DNA from: Glandiceps talaboti
Lineage: Eukaryota; Hemichordata; Enteropneusta; Spengelidae
Length of the DNA: 64,000 bases
Assembly (NCBI RefSeq): GCF_964340395.1
Contig: NC_135568.1
Location: 17,919,776 to 17,983,775, forward strand
Reading direction: 5' to 3'
The position numbers were made by a program, and so were the translations under genes. Numbering within the stretch: position 1 is the first letter of the stretch; the number at the start of each line of letters is the position of its first letter. The notes beneath the pieces are model-generated. The model worked only from the letters and a program-made list of their open reading frames with translations, was not told the origin of the DNA and ran no database searches. Shown here piece after piece: positions 11,221 through 22,947 of this stretch.

Positions 11221-12812
11221 AGCTTTTACACTGTTTTACGACAACGCTAGCCTACCACAGGCTCTTACACTGTTTTACGACAACGCTAGCCTACTACAGG
11301 CTTTTACACTGTTTTAGGACAACGCTAGCCTACTACAGGCTTTTACACTGTTTTAGGACAACGCTAGCCTACTACCGGCTTTTACACTGTTTTACGACAA
11401 CGCTAGCCTACTACTGGCTTTTACACTGTTTTACGACAACGCTAGCCTACTACTGGCTTTTACACTGTTTTAGGACAACGCAAGCCTAATACCGGCTCTT
11501 ACACTGTTTTACGACAATGCCAGCCTAATACAGGCTCTTACACTGTTTTACGACAATGCTAGCCTACTACAGGCTTTTACACTGTTTTAGGACAACGCTA
11601 GTCTACTACCGGCTTTTACACTGTATTAGGACAATGCTAGCCTACTACTGGCTTTTACACTGTTTTATGACAACACTAGCCTACTACAGGCTCTTACACT
11701 GTTTTATGACAACACTAGCCTACTACTGGCTTTTACACTGTTTTAGGACAACGCTAGCCTACTACCGGCTTTTACACTGTTTTACGACAACGCTAGCCTA
11801 CTACAGGCTCTTACACTGTTTTACGACAACGCTAGCCTACTACAGGCTTTTACACTGTATTAGGACAATGCTAGTCTACTACCGGCTTTTACACTGTTTT
11901 ACGACAACGCTAGCCTACTACAGGCTCTTACACTGTTTTACGACAACGCTAGCCTACTACCGGCTTTTACACTGTTTTACGACAACGCTAGCCTACTACA
12001 GGCTCTTACACTGTTTTATGACAACACTAGCCTACTACTGGCTTTTACACTGTTTTAGGACAACGCTAGCCTACTACCGGCTTTTACACTGTATTAGGAC
12101 AATGCTAGCCTACTACTGGCTTTTACACTGTTTTATGACAACACTAGCCTACTACAGGCTCTTACACTGTTTTATGACAACACTAGCCTACTACTGGCTT
12201 TTACACTGTTTTAGGACAACGCTAGCCTACTACCGGCTTTTACACTGTTTTACGACAACGCTAGCCTACTACAGGCTCTTACACTGTTTTACGACAACGC
12301 TAGCCTACTACAGGCTTTTACACTGTATTAGGACAATGCTAGTCTACTACCGGCTTTTACACTGTTTTACGACAACGCTAGCCTACTACAGGCTCTTACA
12401 CTGTTTTACGACAACGCTAGCCTACTACCGGCTTTTACACTGTTTTACGACAACGCTAGCCTACTACAGGCTCTTACACTGTTTTACGACAACGCTAGTC
12501 TACTACAGGCTTTTACACTGTTTTAGGACAACGCTAGCCTACTACCGGCTTTTACACTGTTTTAGGACAACGCTAGCCTACTACAGGCTTTTACACTGTT
12601 TTACGACAACGCTAGCCTACTACAGGCTCTTACACTGTTTTACGACAACGCTAGCCTACTACTGGCTCTTACACTGTTTTACGACAACGCTAGTCTACTA
12701 CAGGCTCTTACACTGTTGTATGACAGCACTACCACATGGTCCTTACACTGTTTTATGGCAAAGCTATCACATGGTCATTGCACTGATTTACGGCAATGCT
12801 TCTACATGGCCC
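11221..12812 (+). repeat. 39-bp satellite array with 12-unit higher-order repeat
   Basis: About 38 close units plus a few degenerate ones at the right edge. Each unit holds 'caacgctagcctacta', then 'ggctttta' or 'ggctctta', then 'cactgttttacga'. Variant units marked by 'ctgtattagg' recur exactly 468 bp apart (11621/12089 and 11855/12323), so groups of 12 units were themselves duplicated. Since 39 is divisible by 3, one frame stays open for 432 codons (11556-12854) and reads a 13-residue repeat, LAYYRLLHCFTTT. I treat that as a by-product, not a gene. Confidence 0.97.
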
Positions 12813-12814
12813 TT

Positions 12815-13390
12815 TCATTTTGGGAGAGCTGAAATGTCATTTTTTCGGGGCTAGAGTTTAGAAGAAAGCCTAGTACGATAATAACAGTATATGTCTTTTT
12901 AGAACAACCTTCCCAACATTTGCTTTTTCCTGTTGTACGTGATATAGTACGACTGACGGCTTGTGTAACTCTCAACTTCGATTAAACCATATAGCTGTAG
13001 GGGACATTAACGATCAAAGCAATTCATTTTACCGTAACAAATTATATGTGTTCGTATGACGGTATGTCGTTTAGGAAACAGGTGTGTAAACAGACTTAAG
13101 GTGAAAACTAAGAAATGGCGATTCATAGATCTAAGTTTCACCATTTAGTGTATACATAAGTATTTACCTTTCTAAAGGCGGTTTGACTCATAGCGTCATA
13201 TGATGACATACAGTACGGATCTACCATGTGTAGGAAAGTTATCTTGTTACAAAGAGGGCAACAGCTGAATGTCGATAGTCGAATGAAATTATGGTAGTTG
13301 ATGAATGCAAGGGTTATAGCAGGAAATTTAACAGGAAAATATAGGTAAATCATGTATCAGGATTAGTGAGTCTGATCACAAGATTTCATA
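12815..13390. other. No gene recognised
   Basis: AT-rich, no exon-like open frame, no repeat family recognised. Confidence 0.5.
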
Positions 13391-13392
13391 TT

Positions 13393-13552
13393 TAGATAGA
13401 CACAATAAAGATAACACACAAACATCACTTACACAGTGTATACTCTGTATTTTGCTACATTTGTATTTGTTTTTGTTATCATTAACAAAATACAGAGCAT
13501 ACACTGTGTTAGGAATGTTTGGGTGTTATCTTTATGGTGTCTATCTTAGCAT
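13393..13552. mobile_element. Foldback (MITE-like) element 2
   Basis: Left arm 'gacacaataaagataacac' and 'tatactctgtattttg' are matched in reverse complement by 'caaaatacagagcatacac' and 'gtgttatctttatggtgtc' on the right, with a ~25-bp loop. Non-coding. Its ends differ from those of element 1. Confidence 0.8.
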
Positions 13553-13559
13553 TTACAAG

Positions 13560-14120
13560 CTAAGACGAAATATCCTGTAATACGAGGGTAACAATTGTAT
13601 ATAGGCAATGACAGATTGAAGGAAATATAACAATCTAGATAAGGAACTAACTTTTAGATGAAAGATGGTTCAGTTGTGGTTACTCTCTAAGTCTCCTCTC
13701 CCGCTCCCATTGAATACAATTATGATCTGTTTCAGTATATCTTGGGCGTGTCATTCTTTTCAAGTAGCTGCCATATTTCCTTCAAGCTATGACTGCTCCC
13801 CACACTATATACGTTCGTTTTTCAGGAAGAATTCTATTCAGTATTGGAGGGAAATCCCACTATGGCGATTTGTAATAAAACCAAGTCAATATTAATGGTA
13901 GAATGTTATATTTTGTTATTCATATTTATTCCAACCGTAGGAAATTTTGTCGACAATAATTTCCCATATATCAAATGTTTCATTTCTTTGTTCAATGTTT
14001 GATTAGTAATTGCACAAAAATGAGTTGGTCATGATTGTTAAACAAACACTGTGATAGTGAACAGAAATAACATATCATACTGACATATAGTACAAACACA
14101 GGCACTACACTACTACGTCT
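13560..14120. other. No gene recognised
   Basis: AT-rich spacer; the short plus-strand frame at 13665-13895 has no support. Confidence 0.45.
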
Positions 14121-14122
14121 GC

Positions 14123-14137
14123 CCATCCATCCATCCA

Positions 14138-14187
<50 letters not shown>

Positions 14188-14260
14188 CGTCTGTCTGTCT
14201 GTCCGTCTGTCCGTCCGTCCGTCCGTCCGTCCGTCCGTCGGTCCGTCCGTCCGTCCGTCC

Positions 14261-14292
<32 letters not shown>
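14123..14292. repeat. Compound CATC/TGTC/CGTC microsatellite
   Basis: Alternating blocks of CATC, TGTC and CGTC over about 170 bp. The Asp-Arg-Gln-Thr/Asp-Gly-Arg-Thr frames across it are artefacts. Confidence 0.95.
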
Positions 14293-14299
14293 GGCGACA

Positions 14300-16150
14300 T
14301 GTCCCAATGTGCCTGTTCCTGCCTAGAATTGCATGTTAACCCAGTATACTATACTATACAATCAATCAGAATGGATCTCAGATTTTTTTTCAGGGATGCA
14401 CTTTTATCTCGAGCGGTCTATCGGATTAAGTGTAAGGTTAAGCTGGAAAGAAGAGTGAATCGTTAAAACGAATTAAAACGAGGAAATGAGGCACCTATTA
14501 CAATCCTGAAGTGAACGTAGCGTATTATCAAACTACTTAGAAACATATAACTTATCATTTAATGACCAAAGCCCGGTAAATTATATCGATTTTCTTGACT
14601 CTGACGTCACACGTAATAATCTTCAGTACATGGCGGTACAAGCAATCGTGCAATCTTATAAATATTGGTCAGTATTACTGCAAAGCAGGTTTGTACTCGT
14701 ACAGTAGTGTAAAATGTCATCAAGGAAAATGCACAGATTCTGGAAAATATGGCGTACGGTTAAACGCAATTGTCGAATATGAATATGTACACTCTCAATT
14801 ATTCAAAACACAATGTATTTAATATATCAATTCTATCAACGAGAAGTGAACGAGTACGTTATAGGACATAACTCTGAATGAAAACATAAAATCTCTCAAT
14901 GTGAGACTTCATATAATTACAAATTCACTCAATCTTCAGAAATAATCATGACGATAACAACATTTGATGTCACCTAATATAGATAATTAGCGGAGCAGTA
15001 GGTGGCTATTCTTGTTGTATTTAATGTTTAAAGAGCACGCACTCTTTATAGTTACTTTCTAAAAAACTTTTCCTGAGGCGGTAAAAATGTATCATAAAAT
15101 ATATTACACGCTTCTAAAGCGGCAAAAAAACTTTAATAGCATGGATACACACAACATACGGGATACATTCTCTCAAACCAGAGCTGTTATTTCTTTTGCA
15201 ACACTACGAAATAAAGCTCTGCTTTCTAAGAGCTATGAAAGTATTATTTCAGCTTAGTAATAAATATCCATGAGTAATGACGTTATGACTATCCATACGT
15301 TCTGTAGTCAAGCATGTTAACTGTATGCGTGTGTTTAATGCTGCGATAGGCAACGCTTTACACTTACACTCGGTCTTATATACCGACCTGTCACAGTGCA
15401 TGAACGAATGTCAATGTGACTGAATATGCCTGTTTATATTGGGCCATTCCCTTGAAGCAATAACATTTTCTGACTGTATACAGTGAGTCCAACAAGATCA
15501 AGAAAAATACTAAAAACATTACCTCAATAACTACAGGTTGTGAATAAAATTACTCGATTGAACTCGCATAAATCAGCCAATGTCGGCTTGTTATACATAA
15601 ATTGTGGTTTTTGTACTAGTAGTAACTTGCTACAAACTCAGAGTTACGACCGTATCTGACGGTACATGTACACAACATCAGGGAAATCCATGCTCTCACA
15701 AACCCTATTTGATACTTCCAGAGGAGATTTATAAGTCATTATTTTCTGTTCATATCATTCAAATCTTGTCTGTAGGATGACAAAATTAAATTTCAGCAAC
15801 GAGGACCCAACTTGTCCAAGTCAATTTTCAATGGAGGCATCATGCCAAGGCATTGTATATCACGTGATGTGCATATGACAATCTGATTATTATTATTATG
15901 ATTTCCAGTGTATATATATATTATAAATAGCCTACTTGCTGAACCGCGACAATATTACAATTGCAGACCAAATTAAAATGGAAAATAGAATTGATACATT
16001 AAAATATTAATAAAACTTACAATTAATAAAACAACAACAACAACAACAACAACATCAAAAAGTGTACTATGAAATGACTAGTGTAACACACACACAAAGG
16101 CATTTTAAAATACTTTACACAAGGACTTAGTGGTAATTTGAAAACCAATT
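14300..16150. other. No gene recognised; (CAA)n at about 16031-16052
   Basis: AT-rich sequence, stops in all frames. The stretch near 15175-15230 ('agctgttatttctt', 'gcaacactacgaa') resembles 40.71-40.75 kb and may be an old repeat. The (CAA)n run lies just beyond the 3' side of the minus-strand LINE remnant and could be part of its tail. Confidence 0.4.
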
Positions 16151-16154
16151 AAAA

Positions 16155-16690
16155 CCAATTTATGCATTGCTCTGAACCTTATTCAATAAGTTGATTATGT
16201 ATGAGATTTGCACTTTTAGCGTACCCTTGAGTACGCACCCTTGGAACTGACAGTATATGTGAATTATGCAAATCTCGGCCATTTTCCTTTCCTCTTGGAT
16301 TTGGAAGCCAGTTGTGAAAGTCTTTAGATTTATTGACGTGTAAGGACTCAGCAAATTTCAAACATATGATATCACACCTTTGTTTAAGCTCTTGGATTTT
16401 GCATGACTGTAGAGCTTGTTGGTATGAAATGTTGTCGTTGGCCAAGATTATTCTGCATGCTCTTTTCTGTATACGTTCAAGTAAATTGTGCTGTTGTAAA
16501 GTTAGTCCAGCATGCCAAGCTGGAACTGCATATTCTAAAAGTTGCCTAATTTAGCCAATGTAAATTGTGACAAGGTCTTTGGTTTTTAAACCTTACCTCT
16601 TAACACGAATAATCGACCACTTGCTCTTTTACTAATGTCACTGATATGATATAAATGTTGCATTTTAGATTGTTTGCTATTTTTAAACCG
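16155..16690 (-). pseudogene. LINE reverse transcriptase C-terminal remnant
   Basis: Read on the minus strand, pieces in more than one frame give the well-known LINE (jockey/CR1-type) thumb and C-terminal pattern: SKRASGRLFVLRGK, then EYAVPAWHAGL, ERIQKRACRIILAND, ALQSC...LKQR, CLKFAESL and FHNWLPNPRG, ending near SVPRVRTQGYAKSA. The element's product would copy its own RNA into DNA at a nicked target. A TAA stop interrupts the part before EYAVPAWH, and a frame change occurs near 16590. The catalytic palm motifs are absent, so this is a 5'-truncated dead copy. The longest intact piece is 16179-16445. Confidence 0.75.
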
Positions 16691-16822
16691 AGTAAACTGA
16701 TTGGTTGTAGTGTTGTTCAACCGAATAAACCGATTGGTTGTAGTGTTGTTCAACCGAGTAAACTGATTGGTTGTAGTGTTGTTCACCCGAGTAAACTGAT
16801 TGGTTGTAGTGTTGTTCAACGC
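16684..16822. repeat. 33-bp minisatellite, about 4 units
   Basis: Four consecutive units with 'actgattggttgtagtgttg' and 'ttcaaccgagta'; 33 bp keeps frames open on both strands. Confidence 0.9.
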
Positions 16823-16859
16823 CACGCTTTCATATGTTAATGCCACCAAGGCCTCTTAA

Positions 16860-17155
16860 ATGAGGCTGTGGTTTACGACAATGACGGGACACAGTATAAC
16901 TAATGTCTTTCCAAAGCGATGATACCAATAGTTCAATGTAGAATAAAAAATAGATTCTTTTATTTTGACCTCAGACTCCTACCCCCATCCCCTTCAAACT
17001 AAATTGGCAAACAATTGAAAAATGTTTCAGACAGCGCAATCCATTTCAAATCAGTATATGTAGTGGTATGATTACAAAACCAGGAAAAAATACTTCTTTT
17101 ATTTTATTTTAGTGACATACATGTATATGCTGAAAATTCTTCCATTTGGTGATAC
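16860..17155. other. No gene recognised
   Basis: Spacer between minisatellite and microsatellite. The 'agttcaatgtagaataaaa' stretch near 16930 resembles the first bases of the window (about 50-75) and may be the edge of a shared repeat. Confidence 0.35.
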
Positions 17156-17157
17156 AA

Positions 17158-17240
17158 TCACACACACACAGACACACACACACACACACACACACACACG
17201 TACGTACATACGTACGTACCTACATACATACATACATACA

Positions 17241-17274
<34 letters not shown>

Positions 17275-17280
17275 CATAAA
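17158..17280. repeat. (CA)n(CGTA)n(CATA)n compound microsatellite
   Basis: CA units pass into CGTA/CATA tetranucleotides, followed by a short CAGA run near 17284-17296. Confidence 0.95.
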
Positions 17281-17645
17281 TACAGACAGACAGACAGTGA
17301 CAGAGACAGCCAAGACATAAACATAGACAGACAGACATTGAGAGAAAGAAACAACAGTAGCAATTACCTACATATCTAAGACAAAAATATCCTGAGACAC
17401 AATCTTACTTGAAAACATTACACTTGCTTTAAATCCTTGTCAAAAGAATTTCCGATGTCCAATTTGCAGCATGACATGTACACATTTGGTATTATGGTAA
17501 ACGAGGTAAAAATTGCATGGAACAGACAGTGACATGGTTATAAACACGCTAATACCTGTACTAAGACTAGGGGATTCCTTGAACTGTGATCTTTGCGTGT
17601 ATTCTTTTTCCATTGTGTGAATGACTTGTCAATTATAACTATGTT

Positions 17646-18172
17646 AAACCAACTGTATCTCTTAGTCTGTTTCAAGCCGTGCTAAAACTACCTACTAGCA
17701 GCAAGACTATGACCGTGGATTTTGTTTGAGCTTCAACAGATTATACCTTGTGTAGTAATGTGCATGCTGTTACTGTTTATATCATTAACTATATGAAGAG
17801 TTGACACTGTGTAATTGATGGGTGTGTGTTATGTTTATGGTCTCAACATGAAACCTGGTGATCAGGCTTTGACTGGTATAGGAAAATGGACTGTAATATG
17901 ACACACACATACACTCAGACTAATAAACAAACAACTCCAACATTTAATGTTAAATTAGCAACTAGAACACAATACAACAATACAACTTTGTTTGTTATAC
18001 CAGATTAGATATTCCACAGTGTTGCGTCCTGGAGACTCTACTTAAACTTCACTAGTGAAGTGTACACTAATTAAACATCAGGGACTGAAAGATTACATTG
18101 TGATCAATAGAGAAACTTGCTGCTAGTAGGTAGTTTTAGCACAGCTTGACAGACTTAGAGATACAGTTGGTT
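17646..18172. mobile_element. Foldback element with ~57-bp inverted ends, copy 1
   Basis: 'aaccaactgtatctcttagt' through 'cctactagcagcaag' at the left is matched as reverse complement at 18116-18172 ('cttgctgctagtagg' through 'cagttggtt'). The ~410-bp interior has no protein-coding frame. A second member of the family lies at 57.98-58.39 kb, with the shared internal words 'aaacatcaggga' and 'gtgatcaatagagaaa'. Confidence 0.8.
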
Positions 18173-18359
18173 GAACATCATTGTAATATTGCATGTATGT
18201 ACTGTGACTGTAAGAGCAATAAGTATAGTCACAAGAAACAGAATACTTTAGAGTGACGACCATTTCTACATGTCGTTGGCAATTTAACGTGAATTTAACA
18301 CGAACAGACTTTAGACATGCATTATTAACTGCACCACTTACTGTACATTTACAGCTCAA

Positions 18360-18487
18360 TGTTTACAATAATCACATTTGACACTATCCGATTTTCTAAT
18401 ATCATTATCCACCTAAATTAATTTACCCATGTAAATTAATTGTACCGTTACGGTATTAGCTATATATGTTGTAGCTGTTCTGATAAG
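18360..18487. other. No gene recognised
   Basis: Short AT-rich spacer between two mobile elements. Confidence 0.4.
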
Positions 18488-20160
18488 TTTTTTTCCTTTC
18501 GTAAGGAAGGATATATATTAGGTGAGAAAAGTCTGTATGTATGTATGTATGTATGTATGTATGTATGTATGTATGTATGTATGTATGTATGTATGTATGT
18601 ATGTATGTATGTGTGTGTGATTGTATCACCATTTTCTCAAAAGCGACTGGCTCAATTCAATCGAAATTTGTACATAGAGTAATGGCAAGAACTGGTTAGG
18701 TTTTGGTAAACAAATCCTTGAATATTAATGAGCAATTTACATAATTAATGGTTTTCGGTAATTTGGCTACATCTCAAGAATGCACGCTTAAAATTCAATA
18801 GAATTTGGTACATACATTTGTGATACCAAAGCTCATCTGTCCTGAAAATATTATTAAATGTAGCTTTGTAGCTTCTACAAAAAAAAACATTGTTTCTCGT
18901 CAGGATATGTTGTCTAAAGTGGTGCGAGGACCCAAATTAATTTTGTTTAATTGTTCAAGATTACTTCTGCAATTGTCTTTACTGAAGTAGCAATTAGTGT
19001 AGGTAGAGTTATTTTGAGGTTTCCCTTGGATCTGAAGACTACATTGGTTGGAAAAAAACACGGAAAAAAGATCGAAGTGGTGGTATTTCAGTGATGCACA
19101 CTGACCAGAAACAATTCCTTCTTTTTTCTTGGCATATAAACTCCTACGGTGAGAGCTATACTACAACATTAACATTCTATAAAAAGTTTAACATTACATG
19201 TTATGGTTGCCAATAAGATCACGTCTGCGGGAAATCATGCTGGAGAATTCGCCTACATAAGTTAATACGATCTCTTCACTATTTCAAAATTGGCAACCTT
19301 TTTTTACTTCGTTCGACACTCCCGTGTGTTTCTGTTTGATGAAAGTATGCATGAGAAGATCGTCAGTCAAACCAGGTCAGCTTAAACATCAGTGTGAAAT
19401 ATCGATAAGTTTCTGTTCAGATCTGATTTTTAGATTTCGAGAAACCAAACGAACTTGAGAGCCGTGGAAATAAAGTTGATTGCGGCGTGCATCGCGAAAT
19501 TCTTGCCCTGAGTGTTACAAACTTACATGAGGGTGTTGCTGTAAACGAGTTGCATAGAATCAAAGTATAGACCGGGATCATGCTTACCGTCATAAAGTAC
19601 GATGTATGTAAACTCAATTTCTAGCGATGCTAAGAGGGTTTGAATATTGTTTATTATTTACCGTGGAAACGAGTGTACATATCTCGGGTATACGTATGTA
19701 GGGGATCGCGAAAGTCGGAGTGAAGTCGAGTTAATCTTTCCTGTATTGAGAATAGGCAGTGGGCATTAGAACAACTTATTCGACAACTAAGTTTCACTGG
19801 GACTTCAAAAATAACAGATATAGAGCTAAATAAAAATTCATCATTTTCAAATGATGACAATAAGCAATGCTAACATTTGTTCTGTATGTATGGGTAAATG
19901 TACATATGTCTGTATGTGTATCGCTGTAAATTTGAATAATTTCATTTCAAAAAACATTATACCTGTTCCACTACATACTTAGATTGATATCCTTTCTGAT
20001 TTCTTATAGTTTTGGCACACTGTTTTGCCAATTCAGGGGTATATCATGTACTAATAGCCTACTATAACAAAGATTGCTGCATTCCAGCAATTATGTGTAG
20101 AAATAAAAAACTCAAGATTACCCTTACGGAAGGCATTAAGTTTAAATTTGGTTACATAAG
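18488..20160 (+). mobile_element. Microsatellite-bearing dispersed element, long copy
   Basis: Begins with 'cctttcgtaaggaagg', then a long TGTA array, then 'tcaccattttctcaaaagcg' and 'ctggctcaattcaatcg'. One ~145-bp-type unit follows ('aatgagcaatttacataatt', 'ttcggtaatttggcta'). It ends with 'cccttacggaaggcatt' and 'aagtttaaatttggtt' at 20121-20153. Interior words 'tctgaagactaca' and 'caactaagtttcactgggac' recur in the 48.2-49.0 kb copy, so the two share a longer core. No transposase frame was seen, so it is presumably non-autonomous. Confidence 0.6.
18534..18613. repeat. (TGTA)n microsatellite inside dispersed element
   Basis: About 20 near-perfect TGTA units, ending in a short TG run at 18610-18619. 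Confidence 0.95.
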
Positions 20161-20164
20161 TTAT

Positions 20165-20825
20165 TATATTAAGAACGATTTTTTGTCTTTATTTTAAACT
20201 AATTTGCGTTGTTTTGAATTTGTTGAAGTATATCTGAATGCCAAGTTATCAAGCCTTGGCATTCCACAAACTGACAATATATTTAAAACACAACAAATAA
20301 CCAAGCCCCATTAGCATCTTTGAACATAAAGACATCAGGCAATCAAGTCTTCAACGTAGCATCCAATGTTATATTACAAGCATTCGAGGCAATCAGAAGA
20401 TTCTGAACTGTCCTCATTACTAAGGGTTATGTTTAGTGTATTTTGTCAATGGAGAAAATCTAAAATAAAATAGAAAAAAAGGTTACATGGTCATATTGTT
20501 CTATTCTGACCTGTTGAGCCTCTGATGTCAGAGATCTGAATATATTCCAGGTTTAGCGCAAACACACAATACTCCTAATATGAAATATAGGTTGTGTGTT
20601 TGTTAAATGTTGATGTGGTTATTGCATTAACTGTACTAGGTGGAAGTCTGTTCCGGGTTTTAATCTGGTGATGAAATAGTATTTCCTGGTATCCCTTTTG
20701 GCATGTTACTTGAAGAGTTTGTCGTGGTGTCACCTCGTATCATTGTGTTAATTTTGGTGAAGTTACAGTTACCCGGGTTGAATTTTTGAACCACAATATC
20801 CCCTTCTGTTACGGTTGTATAACAA
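20165..20825. other. No gene recognised
   Basis: AT-rich spacer, no repeat family recognised. Confidence 0.45.
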
Positions 20826-20828
20826 CAC

Positions 20829-20992
20829 GATTATCTACTTATGAATAGTAATAGTAAAACAATCGGTCACCTTAAGTTCACTTTTAAATTATCAGACGAG
20901 ATTTAGACGTGGGACCAATAAACCCGTGATATTGGTTCCACTCAATTGACCGTATTAACTACACTGCGATTACTATTCATAAGTAGATAATC
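20829..20992. mobile_element. Foldback (MITE-like) element 3
   Basis: 'gattatctacttatgaatag' at 20830 is matched by its exact reverse complement at about 20972-20991. A second, inner inverted pair ('gggaccaata' / 'tattggttcc') gives a nested hairpin. Confidence 0.75.
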
Positions 20993-20994
20993 TA

Positions 20995-21440
20995 CCCTGT
21001 ACAGTATACAATGATATAGAAATGCATAATTAGCTACAAAGTACATTGTAAAAACGGAAATTAGAAAAAAATGATTTTTTTTTCAAGTGATCAGGCATAC
21101 ATAATTCACCAAAATCTCGTTATTGTTATAATCTTAAACGAGGCCACCCTGATATGAATAATGTCTGTGACTTATTATCACTATGTCATGTCCAGTGCCG
21201 ATATTGTATAACGGTCATGTGACTTTCGGCCGACAAGAGTATTGGGTCACTTGGCCGAGTCATAAAGAAAACACAGTCGGTAGAAATGAAGTGAACCAGT
21301 ATGGAGTTGGGCAGGATACGACACATTTTGTTTCTTCGTACAATATAATACAATTTCTCTGGAGAATAGATTACGTTCACGCTATTTGAAAGACAAAATC
21401 CGCCGACATTCTCAGAACTTACATAAAAAACTTTGAATCA
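20995..21440. other. No gene recognised
   Basis: Spacer with antiparallel short open frames at 21183-21389. Neither resembles a known protein. Confidence 0.4.
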
Positions 21441-21443
21441 TAC

Positions 21444-21625
21444 CCAATCTGATTAAAATCCGATGCATTGACAATGTACACTTTGCGATATCTTTTTTGG
21501 CTGTTACGTTTACTGTCGTTTATTCTTTTGTGAGCGCTTGAGAACAAACGACATACACGTAACAGCCAAAAGGAAATCGCAAAGTGTACGCGACATTGGA
21601 TTTTAATCAGATTGAATCACACCAT
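21444..21625. mobile_element. Foldback (MITE-like) element 4, same ends as element 1
   Basis: Ends are CAATCTGATTAAAATCCGAT on the left and GGATTTTAATCAGATTG on the right, the same as the 9.39-kb foldback. The interior arms ('cactttgcgatatctttttt', 'ggctgttacgt' and reverse complements) are unrelated to those of element 1. The loop is about 35 bp ('tattcttttgtgagcgcttg'). Confidence 0.85.
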
Positions 21626-21639
21626 ATTACAACAATTTT

Positions 21640-22190
21640 GATGCAACTTCACTGCCTTTAAGTAATCTGCAGAATTCATTAACAAATCTACTTTATACCT
21701 ATGGAATCTACTTGAAAACATTCAGCACGATAACTTTTCAAAAATCTCAATGCTTAAGCCTAACAAAAAGTGTGTGGTGCCAATTACGCTCAATTTTAAA
21801 GGGGGGGGGGGTTAGGGAGATCTTTTCTTTTCTTTTTTATTATTTTTTTCATATGTGAGTGTCTAGCCAGTTCACGTAGTTATGTTTTCCGTTGCCATAT
21901 GGTCTCTGTGTTATTTGTTTCTTCTCATTAGATGTTCAGTCTTTATTTATTGGAAGAACAGTTTTCTAATGTCATTTTAAGTTAATGTCAGTTTCCACAT
22001 CAACTATTTCTAGCGAAACTTAAATATTTTCGCGCGTTTTTTCTCGAATACGTAAAACAAAATTTAGGGTTGGCGTGAAAAAAAAAATGGGGGAGGGGGG
22101 AGGGAAAATGGGGGAGGGGGGAGGGGTAACCGGAATCAGACTTATAGTCTAAGATGATCGGTCATTCCCCTATACTGCTTCTATTCCTAG
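21640..22190. repeat. Dispersed repeat remnant with G-rich tandem
   Basis: 'ttctcgaatacgtaaaa' followed by 'tttagggttggcgtgaaaaa' recurs at about 30.17-30.21 kb. At 22087-22127 the G-rich word 'atgggggaggggggaggg' is present twice. Poly-G also occurs at 21801-21811. Confidence 0.5.
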
Positions 22191-22194
22191 GAAT

Positions 22195-22325
22195 CTATTA
22201 GAGTCTTCTTTTCGTACTCCAACTATGTGTTAGAGACTTCACAACAAGACGTAAAACCCATTTAGTATTAGAGACTTTAAGAAAAGACTTAAGACCCATG
22301 TATTTGAGAGTTGTTTATGACTTAA
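22195..22325 (+). pseudogene. Possible LINE C-terminal tail fragment
   Basis: In one plus frame the stretch ends RDFKKRLKTHVFESCL followed by a stop, which resembles the FKKxLKxHLF end of CR1/L2-type LINE proteins. Upstream frames contain stops. The match is short, so this is tentative. Confidence 0.25.
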
Positions 22326-22584
22326 TAATCTGTAAGGCGCCACTGAGCATCTTGGATATTAATGCTCTTTTTTACGAATGCTATCGTATATGACAACACA
22401 TGCACACTTGTCTCATATAAAAGAACAGCGATGTGATACATTGGCTAGTGTGGGCATGTCCACTTAAATATTACTGTACAGAAATTCACAGCAAGGGACT
22501 GGCACGAATCAAAATATATAATGCATTATGTAGACATGATGCAAAGCACAAATACAACTGCCGACATCAGGCTTTACGAACAGA

Positions 22585-22912
22585 ACCTGTTACAAACATG
22601 GGAAGTAAACAAATTAATTGGATTAATAACACTTGACTCAGCATGTTGGAACAGCAGAGACTTGTATTACACACAATGGTTTTATAAAGAACAGATTTAT
22701 GGCCTCTCTATGTGTACATGAAATGCCAGGGGAAATGGAAATTTGTTTGTGAACGTGAACTATTATTATGTAAAGTGGCCATAAAACTGGTCTTATCAAA
22801 CTATGGAATGTAATACAAGTCTCTGTACTTCCAACATGCTGTGCCAATTGTTATTAATCCAATTCAATTGTTTACTTTACCTGTTTACTTTTCCCTGTTT
22901 ATAACAGGTTAC
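22585..22912. mobile_element. Foldback element 5
   Basis: Left arm words 'aacctgttacaaacatggga', 'aattggattaataaca', 'cagcatgttgga' and 'gacttgtattac' appear on the right as reverse complements ('gtaatacaagtc', 'tccaacatgctg', 'tgttattaatccaatt', 'ataacaggtt'). The centre, about 22700-22780, is unpaired. No coding frame. Confidence 0.8.
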
Positions 22913-22947
22913 GTTCGTCCACGGTATGATGTCAGCAGTTGTAAACA

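Noticed and set aside
11556-12854. 432-codon open frame of 13-residue repeats
   Set aside because: The frame exists only because the 39-bp satellite unit is divisible by three. There is no signal peptide, domain or unique flank, and units vary without regard to codon position.
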